From NCBI GenBank assembly GCA_008931825.1, contig QXVZ01023166.1:1-29604 (forward strand): a stretch of 29,604 nt of DNA, written 5' to 3'. Numbering within the stretch: position 1 is the stretch's first letter; each line of letters starts with the position of its first letter. The translations under genes and the position numbers were made by a program. Source of the stretch: Phallusia fumigata (lineage: Eukaryota > Chordata > Ascidiacea > Phlebobranchia > Ascidiidae). Below the pieces are notes generated by a model that saw nothing but the letters and a program-made list of their open reading frames with translations, had not been told where the DNA came from and searched no databases. Shown in pieces: positions 1 through 12,000 of the stretch.

Positions 1-51
1 AGGAATCATTGAAAGTCAACAACACGACATCCGAAACGGCGCAATGTTAAG
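1..51 (+). CDS. Exon 1 (partial): N-terminal barrel of the lipid transfer module
   Basis: Frame starting at base 2 is open and reads GIIESQQHDIRNGAML, then a split Arg codon (AG|G) across the donor gtaggc at 52. It corresponds to the segment just before the conserved Cys-x-Val-Glu-(Ile/Leu) strand of apoB. The start of the exon lies outside the window. The call rests on frame and splice compatibility with exon 2, since 16 residues alone are too few. Confidence 0.65.
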
Positions 52-3000
52 GTAGGCTAAACTGGTATTGCTACATGACATTGGGCCTCAATATATTTAC
101 ACCTACAAAGAACGTAATAATTCGAAATTACTTCCTGAAACAGCTTTATTAAAGATCTTTTTCGTGTTAAAAATGCACCTTATGACGTAGCATTCCAAAA
201 CTTGCGTTTATATCAAAACATAACAACTATACCAAGCAACGTCAAAAATTGGCGAAGGGACTATAGTGCACATTTGTCCTGCACAATACCTAATCTTTTA
301 CGTAAAAAACACAGAATAAACAACAAATCAGTAAGGCCTTTGTTACCGTTTGCAGGTAACAATTGCAATAAAATATTTAAGTCACGACGTTTGCGCCAAT
401 CATCAAGTGAATTTTACCTATCTCTTGAATGTTATTCCGTATTACATGGCAAAGTGCAACAACATTGTCCTTCGTCTTTCAAGATTATTTTTTTACCAAA
501 GTGCAACATATTTAGGTGTTCTGTGGAGATCAAGATTCCCTATCAGTGCGCAGGAACCATGTCCTTCAAGAACTGCCAGGTGTTCGAGGGGACTCCCCTT
601 TCGAACGGTACCCTGGCCTATAACAACCCATCGTCGCTTAATCGTGTCGCCAAGCTTATGAGACGGAACGCCGTGTATTTCCATTTTGGTGATGGAAAGG
701 TAGACATTTTATTCAGTTTTTTTTCGTTGGGATTTTTGTACTTGTCTATTTTTGGAAACAAAAAAATGCAAGGAAGTATTTTCTATTTTTTAATTAGTGT
801 GAACTTTCGTGTAACCCAAAAATAGCTTACTCAGTGAAAACAAAAACCACCGACTTATTTGCGCTTGTCATACAAACAGGCCAAACTGTTAAAACCACGC
901 GTGTTTGGTTGGAGTATTTTCTTATCCGTGCGTTTTTGACCCATTTTTTTCATCTTTTTGCAGATAACAAAGGTGTTTGCTGATAATTCCGAACCATCGG
1001 ATATTCTCAACATCAAGAAAGCGGCACTTTCGGCTCTCCAGATCAACTTCTCCACTCTCAGGGTTGCTGGACTCAACGCACCAGTAGAGGTAAGTGACCC
1101 AGTAAACGGCGATGCAAGCTAGCTATATTGACCCTTTAACGCATGACTTGTTTTTTGCATAAATGTAACTTTGACACCAAACTTGAGTAAAAATAGCTCG
1201 GTAAAATTTTAACCAGATCAGGCGTTCGTAGATATTGAAGTAAACGTGCTTATATAACTGCCGGTCTGATGTAAACCTTATTGCGTTACTGATGATCAAA
1301 TGAGTTATTGCCGAAACGATAAATAAAGCATGTCGATTTAAGTACTAATTCGGCCAGCATATATGCATATATGCTTGATAAATGTAAGCGGCCCAAATAA
1401 AACAACTGTAAATATAATACAATAAACATTTCGGAGGAAAATTGCTGAACCCATATAAACCCAGCTAATACCAATATATCAACCCTCGCTTTTGCTCATG
1501 CAACCTCCTTCTTACTGGCTTAAATACTTCGATTTACTCAATGATTTCGTGTCCTTTCTTAGTATGAAGAGGCAAACATCTTTGGAATCGGCAACGTCAG
1601 CGCTCAAATCCAAACTGTGGCGGTCGGAGCACCACGTAATGTTATAGTGGAAAGGAACACTGCAAACTTCAAGCACCCATGGAGCATCAAAGATTACGGG
1701 CAAATTCATACTCCCTACGAAAATTCCGATTTCAGAGCGCTGGCAAGCGATCTGGTGAGTTGACTATGTACAACAGAGAACACACAATGCATTGTTACAG
1801 TGATCAATTTTAATTGGATTTCATCATTAGAATTAATATCGGCTTTGTGAAATTTTGTCATAAAATATAAGTATTCAGTTACATCAGTAGTTCCCCACAC
1901 TGTGCGTCGCGACCCCCTGGTGTGTCGTTTCAATTTTCCAAGGGCGTCGCACAATTATTTCCGTTTCGTAGCGTTTTGTTTCTGTATCAATAAATACAAT
2001 TTCGATCATAAGCGTCCTATTAAATTCTTATCTCTGGTGCGTCGAAAGTCCAACGTACTTTTCCAAAGGCGTCGCAAATTTTAAGCAAAGCTAGGCTTTA
2101 ATTAAATTGTGGACCGACTTAATTACACTGCCTTGGTGCATCAGTCGGGTAACTTAGCATTCGGCACTTCTGCAGATAATCGGCGTGGCGCACAAGTTGG
2201 AAAAGCCGCCGGTGCAAAAGTGCAACTATGTGTTGGAGAGAGGGCGTCTGGTTGAAGAAGTGCGATGCGTGGAAAACAAGCCGGGCGTCTCGATTTCCAA
2301 TCTTTATCTCAAGGTACTTACACCTCTTGTGTTTACAAACCCTTGACACATGCTGAGAACTAGGCTTTTACATTGGGTGCGATCAGTAGGACAAAATAAA
2401 TGTACTATTTTGCATTTGTATTACATTGTCACCACCCGTTTTCACGGCAAAACGGCAAGGTTTTTGCTTTACAATTTACAAAATACACATTTATTATATT
2501 TCAACAGCGCTTGGCTGTGTCGGTGTCCGTTTAATTCCTTTTTAACAATGATGTATAAACTTATTAAAACACAAGTCTAAGTAAAGCACATGAAAGTGAG
2601 CGTAGTTTTAACTGTCCGAGTTCGAATATTGTGTTTGTGTCCAATGCTGCCTATTCTCTTAGCCCCTACTCGATACTTTGGTCGGAAACACAGAGAATAT
2701 TCGCGCAAATGTTCGTTTGAACATGAAACGATTGGCGGACGATGCGATGGATGCTAATGACAGAATTACAACAGGTAAATGCCTGAAGATCGACCATGTA
2801 TAAAAGACTTTCCATGTGTATTTAATCTAAAAACAACAAATTGGTTTCGTTAGTACTTGCAATAAAAACTACTTTATTAAGAGAAAATGAGACTTGTCCT
2901 GAAGAGTTTAACACGGTTTAACAAATAAGGAAATCAACATTCCACTTGGTAAAAACCTTACATGAACACTTTTACCCCAAAACGCATAAGCAAAAATGAA

Positions 3001-6000
3001 GGCCTTCGAAAATACACTGTGATTAATGTTATTAAAATCTGAATTGCATTTACACGAACGCTTCAACAGACACACGACTCAAAAAACTATGACCCTAAAA
3101 TTTGCAATAATCGATACATCAAAATTTGTACTTTAGTCGAAAGGGACCAAATCAAGAAGTACTACAACCGCCACTTCGTGATGTACGAGGAACAATGGAA
3201 GGAAACAGTTGAAGGTTCATTCGTAAGCTTTGACCCCCAAAGTGTGTTGCGTGACCTCATCACGACACCCAACGGTCCGTTCGTGGCCGGCAAATTCGCC
3301 AAACTCGCCGAGTATTTTTCTACTCTTCCAAATGGCGGCATTTGGGCCTTGTGGAAAACAGTGTCGCCTGCTTATTCCGGGGACCAGCTTGAAGCACTTA
3401 CGTAAGAGTTTTTGTCAATTAAATCAAGTCAAGCCTGGAGCGTTTTTAATGAGCAATATCTGTAAAGTTACTTAGGTGTGGAAAAAGTCTTTAAGAAAAC
3501 CATGTCTGTCGATAGACTTAGAAATATATATTTTGTCGCAAAACATAGCATCGTAAGGCCCTTATCCAAATAGATTGCCGAAAGAAACCATAGAAACATT
3601 GTTTCAACTTTGCGCAAACACTTTCTTCCTTTAAACCAATGTCGCATTGGCCCTGAATATACACAACAAAATAGTAAACCGATTTACGACCTAAACTAAA
3701 GCGTGCCTGTAGACAAAGCCCAAACTTTAGTTTCAGAATAAAACATCTGCTTTGTTTTCAACGCAGGAGTATTTGGGTGAAACTCCTCTGCCGGTGCAGC
3801 ACTGTTGCTCTTCGCTGCCACCTACCGGCTTGTCAAGAGTCACTGAGTTGCCAGAGTGGTTTGCAGAGGTTTCTGCGCGACGTTGACCTGTCGACCAAGG
3901 CAGTGGAAATCGAGAAAGGCGTGATGAAGGCGATGGCCACCTTTGAGCGACCAAGTGCTGAAACCGTTGCTGCCGCGCATGTATGTTTTCTGTTTAGAGA
4001 CAGCTTGCCAAAGAGTTAACAACAGTAAATATTTTGGGAACTTGACGTCCTCATTTGTACACGTTTTTAAGGTTCAGTTTTTAATGCTTTCGAAAGACTT
4101 GATGAAAGAACATATAAAACCGTTTAAATTGGGATTTTCGAAGCAAATTATCAAGATTAAGCATAACACAACTCCGGAGTATGCCCACTATAGCCGGCAC
4201 ATTTGGGAAAACCTTCCGAAAAAATTTAACCTTTTTAATCGCAATTAATAAAAAGGTATCAAATGTTGCACATTTCAGCGTAACATTTTCTAAAAACTGA
4301 CTTTAAAAAAATGTTTGCAGTACTTTGCCAGTCAACGCACCACACCATTGACTGTGTTGACTCTCGGAAAAGTCCTTGCACGTCACATGAATACGAATGA
4401 GCTTGAAACGGTAGAAAGCTCCGTGACTGACGCAATCAACTACCTTAAAACTCTTCTCAACACCGACTGTTCAATTTCAACTACTTATAACGGTACAAAA
4501 CTGCTTTGTACACCTTTTTATAGTTGTAAATATAACTTATTTGTAAAACTAGAAAAAACTAAACTAGAAATATATTACAACAGTTTTCAACAGCGCATTT
4601 ATGGATTTAAAGATTTGGTTTACAGTTTTTTTTAATGTTGAACGAAATTTGTTTAACAAAACTTACGCCAAAAACCAAATTTTTATTGCAAACGCAAAAT
4701 ACTAGAAGTATTTGGCAGATAGTAAGGCCCGTCAAAAATCCAGCATTGTTTTTGCTATTATTAATAAGCACGTCTCTTGTAACAGAACATGAAATCCTGA
4801 TGCTAGCGGCTATCAAGACATTGAGCGCTCTTCCTGAGAAGGCAAGACTTAACGGAGCCCTATTCATCAATTGTGCATACAACGTTAACGCACCGGTTAC
4901 AGTGGCGCTAGAAGCCGTCAGATCAATAAGGAATCTCCCTGTTGAGCCAGCGGTAAGTTCAATACTGCTTCTTGCCTTGTGCTCGCTAGGTTCTGGATTC
5001 TAAGCGTATCACAGTCCCTCGAGCAAGAAACTTGAGGGACATACTTCCAATACAGTGAACCTGAATTAAAGTCACCACCTTATTAAAATGAAAAATCAAC
5101 CCAAGATAAGCCGGGAGCGCAGTGAGGCACAAGTAGACGTTGGACTCGTTGTAAGCATACCTCAGTTAGGCGTTACTCTGCCCACGGGGTTTAAAATGAA
5201 ACAAACAAGAAAGCATGGCAACCTATAATGCTAAGAATTTGGTGATACCGCAAGTTGCTGAAAACCTATGTATTGCACTGGTAACAGTCACAGATATATC
5301 AAATAAAAAATGTTTGCAGTTTTGTCCTTACAAACTACTCAAAATATGCGGGTTGCGGATAACGCATATTGAAAAACCCAAACTTTGCCTGTGTTCCGTG
5401 GCATGATAACCTAACTTACGTATTGGGGTTTTTGACATCTTAAACATTCGTATTGACGCAGATGCGAAGCAAAATTCTGTCCATATTCACTGACAACAGC
5501 CGCCTTGTCACACTGCGTCTGTCGTGCTACGCGTATTTGATCAACAAAAACCCTACAGAGGCAGAACTCCGAAGCATCGTCAACACCGGTAAGTGTCTGT
5601 AATTTTCTGTTTGGTTAACACATCGTCAACACCGGTGAGTGTCTGTAATTTTCTGTTTGCTCAACACTTAATAAATAGTCGACAAAACAATTTAACTAAA
5701 CATTTTGAATTCAATCAAATTTAGTGACCTTGGACGCCACACCAAAAACCGTCAAATATTACGTCAAGGAGCACATCAAGGCTCAGATCCAATACAGAGG
5801 CACCCGCTACTGTGTGCTTAGCGAAAGGTAGGGCTTTGAGTCAAGTAACTGAAAGGATACTGCTCTCGCTCAATACAGGTTCGCTTGCACGTAAATCCAT
5901 CACAACCAACCGATTTCGTTTCAAACCCGAAAAGTTGCTATTTCCAAGGGACTGGCTACAAAGCTAGTTCCAGATAAGTTTAATACTTGTCTTGGACATG

Positions 6001-9000
6001 ATATAGGTACTGCAAACTTCCATAAATGAAGCTGTTCGATTCACACAGCCTTACTTAGATACAAAGCCAACGCAAGGTTGCCGTTTGGATTGTAGACGTG
6101 ATTCAAAACAAGTTGCAAAAGAAGTTATCGTTTCACCCACATTTAGTTTTAATTTCATTCTGTTTTGTCGACAGCTTCGCCGATACCGTTTTGCAATCTC
6201 TGAGAAGAAACAACTGGGCAGAAATTGACCTTCGAAATCAGGTGAAACCAGTTTCCGAAAAACAGTATAATTTTGCAAGATCGATCTTCGTGCCGTACTT
6301 GAATCGAGATGTCAACTTCTACGTTCGATCCAACATTGTCTTTCCACAAGATACCATCATCCCACTTATGGCAAATGTTGTAGTAATGGGAGAGGTAAGT
6401 GCCTAATCTTCCCCAACGTTTGATAGGTGTAAAATGCTAACTCGGATCCTTTGTCCAGATTAAACGTGCTGGTTGCCTAGGCTGGAGGTTTGGTTTTAAA
6501 TCACCTTTATAACCGTCATTGCTATTTAGAAAAAAGTCATAATTCAAAGAATTAATTTTAGTCCACCTTTCCTAACAAAACAGTAATCTCATCGCCCCAC
6601 TCAAAAGCAACAACAAGCTTAGTTCTGTCTTAATAACAGCCCATGAAGAAAGGTGGTTAAATGTGAACCAACCATAAGACTATAAACTGGAGGTCTAAAG
6701 GTAAATGACCTGCTTTGGGTAAGTTCTCTTCTCTTACGAAAGACATCATGTGTGGGAAATGAATGGCGCTGAGCTGCAACCTTCCTTGTAACTGCACATA
6801 ATAACACACAAATGCATTTTATTGCAGTGGGAATCAAGAAACATAACACTTATGGAGTTGACAGCGGATTTGAACAAGATCCTCTCGCTTGTCCGGCCTC
6901 TGTTTGGAAGCAGGGGTATCTTCGCTGAACCAAGACTGGAACAACTTTTGAATTTGCCCTTCTACCAGCTCATGGATAGTGCCAGCAACGCCCTGCCACC
7001 ACTTACCGAAAGCGAGCTACGTAGCTTAGCCCAAATCCAAGATGAGGTATAAGATCACGTAACGGCCCATAGATGTTAAAATGATAAGATGACTAATTCG
7101 CCCGGTAAAAGAGTTGGCAAAATGCAGCAGTTTGCACAAATCTTCATATTCTTGTCTCATTCAGGCCCGAATGTGAGGCTTACAAGTCAAAAGTTAACAT
7201 CAAAAGCATTTTATTTTTTGTACGTTTGAATGGGATATGTTCGTAAGATTGAATTTTATTGAGGTTTTCATTAGCACGTGATGCTTTACAATCAACAGAA
7301 TCGATGTGAAAAACTCCTGTAGAAAGTTAAGTGCAAACGCTCGTCTTCTTGGCAAATGTATACCGCCGAGTCGCTTCCTTGAATGGTGCTGTTAACAAGT
7401 CTAAGCTAAAAAGTAATATGCAACATTGTTTTAACTCTGTGTTGTTTTAGGCGTACGTGGCGTTTAACATGTTGAAAATGCAAAGCAACATGCCAGTCTA
7501 CGTTAAGCTTCTGAACAACGAAATTGACCTGTACAAACTTATCCAAATGCCGTGGCTGAGGAAGATGAACCTTATGAGCTTGTGGAAGGTACGTCGTGTA
7601 TACTGTTAGTATTGGAACTCAGGAAACGACAAAACATCGCATCTTTAAGCACAACGGCAATTAAATTTTGATTAAAAACATCCTGACATAAAAAAGGCCA
7701 AACAACTTGTGGTTGTTGAGCTACATATCTTTATGTGGTCATTTTTTAATGTTATGGAATCTTTAAAGCGTATACGATGGAAACAAAGAAAAATTGGTTG
7801 AATTTAAAACAAGGTATTCGGTTAGCTTTTGATGCGACTCAGGGTAGACTATATGTACCAGCAATAATATATCAGAAATACTTTATATCGACGCTTCAAA
7901 ACGCTTAAGTTGACCCGTTCACTAACAACTGTTTATACGGGTGAACGAGGACTACAAAAAACACTGTTTTATTTCTCTGCAGCTTTCGCGGGATTTTGAG
8001 ACCGGCAAAAGCTACAGCAGTTTGGAAGCCGACGAACCTTTACAAATTCACACCGCTTCACCCACTTCAATCGGCCTACCGCACGTGCAACACATAAATC
8101 TTGCTTACTACTACAACCTTCGGTCGACTCTGACCGCACAAATCAGGAACATCATCCTTTACAGGCGGGGCACTGTGTCTGTTCAAGCTAAACCATTGTA
8201 AGTGCTGATTAGTTCGTAGTCAGAAAAAGTGTTGATTAATTTGTAATCATCACCCAAGAATACCGCTAAAAATCTGCTAAAGGCTAAGTTTCGTTTTAAC
8301 GGCACAGAAAAAATAAAGCGTTCGATTATAGGTACTTTAATGTTGTATTTATAAGTTTATTGACGGCCGTGCAGCTTAGCGCAAGTTATACGTGCCCATC
8401 AGCTCATGAAAACAACTTTCTCAACGTTATCAAAACCTTTCTCTGCGCCTTAAAGTTTATTCCTTTTCAGCATACGATCTAGCCTAGAATGGAGCCACAA
8501 AATTCAGTTGCCAGGTGGTGCCACATGCGGCGCCGGGTACGTGATCAACGCAGGCCACAGCAGTGACGTCAGTGTAAGTATTGACGTGGAACCGAACCAG
8601 GTGGCTTTCAACATCGCCCCGTTACCGGAGTCTACTGAACTTCTAAGCATTACGTAAGTCCGCATGAAGAAATACCGTTTGAATCTTTGGATTTATGTTT
8701 CCGATTAGGATTTCCGAAATTGACCACCATGGATTTGGTCAAGTGGTTTGATAAACGCATTAGTTGGTACCAATGATTTGCGATGCTGCATGTATTTCTT
8801 CAACTTTAAAAGTTTCTGAATAGTCTCTTCCTATACTCAGATCCAACACCTTGGCGGTGGAAAACGGCGTCTTAAAGGTGATCCCGAGAAATAGCGCATG
8901 CGCCGAAACTTGCCTCTACAGCAACTGCAACAGAGGCTCACGTTTGTATTACAAGGTTAATCTTTTTTCTGACGTTGTGGGACTTATATCAAGCGTGTTT

Positions 9001-12000
9001 TTCACAATTTAAGCTTACTGCTACAACTGCGTGCAAAAATCTTGTAGCAAAAGGTGAAAAGGCAGTCTGACATGGTAACTAAGTCATAATAAGAAACGAC
9101 GATATCGCACTTGCAAGCAATGCAAAAATAGCAATTTAATTATGTCTTGCAGGGCTGCTACAACCACCCAATGGACATTGGCCTGTACGTGAGGAGCGAC
9201 CAGCGCTATCACTATCAGATGAAAGTTACCACGGGACCCCTTATTACAGTTGTAAACGAACAAATCGTTGATAGCAAAGGAATGGAAATTGCTGTAAGAA
9301 ATCTGTTTAATCGAAAGCTTAAAGAATAACCGCGTATTCTTAAAGGATCACATTAGAGACATCGACTTCTAAAATACATTTTACATGACCGAGTTTAAAT
9401 TTTACGCCACAATGAACAATCCAGTTTACTTGGCTGTACGTGTCACTACTGGTGAACGAATTAAAACAAATATGGCATATGAGTTAAACCAAGGCTTTGT
9501 TTCGCAAAAAATATGCAGAAAAGCTCTTTTGGTTACAGTTTGGAAGAACCATTAACCCTGCTGAGCAAGACATCACAGACGGTTTGAAGATGGCTGTCAA
9601 ATATCTCCCATCCTTATCTGAACTTCGCTGCGAATACACATATGCCAATGAACAGCCCTGGATAGCGAGCTTAAAGTCAGCCGTCCAGCTTGTAAACGAA
9701 GAGATGTACAACAGCCCACTTGACTACTACCTTGCCGTTGTGAAGGTGGCCAGACCAGACGGCAGCTTCGTTTACAACAACGAACTGAAAATTGCTCGAC
9801 AATCCACGCCTGATAACAGTTTCTTGGAGCTCTTCCGCTACTTTTCACATGTGAGTTACATAAGCATCTTCTATGTAGGCACTTTAATACATAAAGCCAG
9901 AACATCCAGTCTTAAGCATCAGGGTTTATATCTGACAAAGCTATAGTAGGACTAAGCAAGACTTGTGATAAATCAGAACAGTCTTAATGCTCACAACCAA
10001 GTATCAGAGCTTGGGTATTCAGTAAACTCCGTAATCAACAGTGCAATATTTCAGCCATTACCATAAACAGCAACAACACGGAAGATAGGAAACTGTAACC
10101 ATCTAATAAAGCGTAATGTACCGTCTGTTAATTGGTTTATAGCACTCAGCAGAAGCGACAACTTACACAGTCACTGGAAAGTTCCAATTGCCAATCCTGG
10201 GACACTACTCGGCAAAGGGCATGGTGAAGAGCGAATCTGACAGCATATCCAGTTACACTGCTCGTGTAAAGGTGAGCTTATATAAGCGAAACAACTAAGT
10301 ATGTAGTGTATGACGACTGTAATCTATTTCAGCACGTGCGATAGTAAATTGCATTCCAGAAATACAGGACAATTTTTCCGAGCACGCNGAAATTGCTGTA
10401 AGAAATCTGTTTAATCGAAAGCTTAAAGAATAACCGCGTATTCTTAAAGGATCACATTAGAGACATCGACTTCTAAAATACATTTTACATGACCGAGTTT
10501 AAATTTTACGCCACAATGAACAATCCAGTTTACTTGGCTGTACGTGTCACTACTGGTGAACGAATTAAAACAAATATGGCATATGAGTTAAACCAAGGCT
10601 TTGTTTCGCAAAAAATATGCAGAAAAGCTCTTTTGGTTACAGTTTGGAAGAACCATTAACCCTGCTGAGCAAGACATCACAGACGGTTTGAAGATGGCTG
10701 TCAAATATCTCCCATCCTTATCTGAACTTCGCTGCGAATACACATATGCCAATGAACAGCCCTGGATAGCGAGCTTAAAGTCAGCCGTCCAGCTTGTGAA
10801 CGAGGAGATGAACAACAGTCCACTTGACTACTACCTTGCCGTTGTGAAGGTGGCCAGACCAGACGGCAGCTTCGTTTACAACAACGAACTGAAGATTGCT
10901 CGACAGTCCACGCCTGATAACAGTTTCTTGGAGCTCTTCCGCTACTTTTCACATGTGAGTTACATAAGCATCTTCTTTGTAGGCACTATAATACATAAAG
11001 CCAGAAAATCCAGTCTTAAGCATCAGGGTTTATATCTGACAAAGCTATAGTAGGACTAAGCAAGACTTGTGATCAATCAGCACAGTCTTAATGCTCAAAA
11101 CCAAGTATCAGAGCTTGGGTATTCAGTAAAACTCCGTAATCAACAGCGCAATATTTCAGCCATTACCATAAACAGCAACAACACGGAAGATAGGAAACTG
11201 TAACCATCTAATAAATGTAACGTCTGGTAATTGGTTTATAGCACTCAGCAGAAGCTACAACTTACACAATAACTGGAAAGTTCCAATTGCCAATCCTGGG
11301 ACACTACTCGGCAAAGGGCATGGTGAAAAGCGAATCTGACAGCATATCCAGTTACACCGCTCGTGTAAAGGTGAGCTTATATAAGCGAAACAACTAAGTA
11401 TGTATGGTATGACGACTGTAATCTATTTCAGTACGTACGATTGTAAATTGCATTCCAGAAAAACAGGACAATTTTTCCAAGCACGCTTAAAAATATATAT
11501 AGCGAGAGTGACGACGTAAACTGCGTTGTCATTTTCCCTTTTACCATCAACTTAATAAGCTTTTAACCTTAAAATGTTTATTGCTCTAACACTGTAACGT
11601 GTTTGCTTTTAGTTGAACAAGGGGACCTTGGCAGCACCGGGACCATCAGTAGGACACTTCAGCATCAAAACCACCCCCGTCACCGACGGCGCAATGAGCG
11701 GATTCCTTACAGAGACAACTCTGGATTCTCTTGATATCCCAATGGTGCCGTTCACCGAAATCCGCATGCGTTTCAGAACTGTTAACGACACCGCTGGCAA
11801 CTGCAACAACATCATTCATGCCGAAGCCTTGCGTCGCGACGGCCGGCCTGTTCCGTTCGTTAACCTTCGCTACGACGTGGCAAGAAGAACTCCTACCGCG
11901 ATAGCTGTTAAGGCCACAATTACATGTAATCTATGGCAAACGCAGGTTGATCTCACGTCGCCCAACACCACAGCCCTTATAACTACGACCAAATTTGTTT

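Larger units (their letters stand above)
9285..11486. repeat. Direct duplication of about 1.1 kb across a single N (probable assembly join)
   Basis: 9285-10387 and 10389-11486 are the same sequence, separated by one N at 10388. The first 409 bases of each copy are identical; thereafter they differ by scattered substitutions and a few small indels, including a Tyr/Asn change. Each copy holds exons 20 and 21. The pattern fits two alleles or overlapping contig ends placed side by side rather than a true exon duplication. Confidence 0.93.

Noticed and set aside
202-825. 207-codon + strand ORF read as a stand-alone gene
   Set aside because: Only 516-699 carries family motifs. The parts before and after read as translated intron, and splice sites bound the exon.
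3767-3880. Alternative frame of exon 8 (EYLGETPLPVQHCC)
   Set aside because: It runs into a stop and lacks the conserved Cys pair and helix matches that the chosen frame has.
8574-8579. gtaagt inside exon 17 as the true donor
   Set aside because: It would leave phase 0, whereas exon 18 needs two carried bases. The sequence beyond it stays open and family-like up to 8653.
10143-11370. Genuine tandem duplication of exons 20-21
   Set aside because: The N lies exactly at the junction, copies begin identical and then show allele-like differences, and two similar N-centred duplications occur in the same gene.
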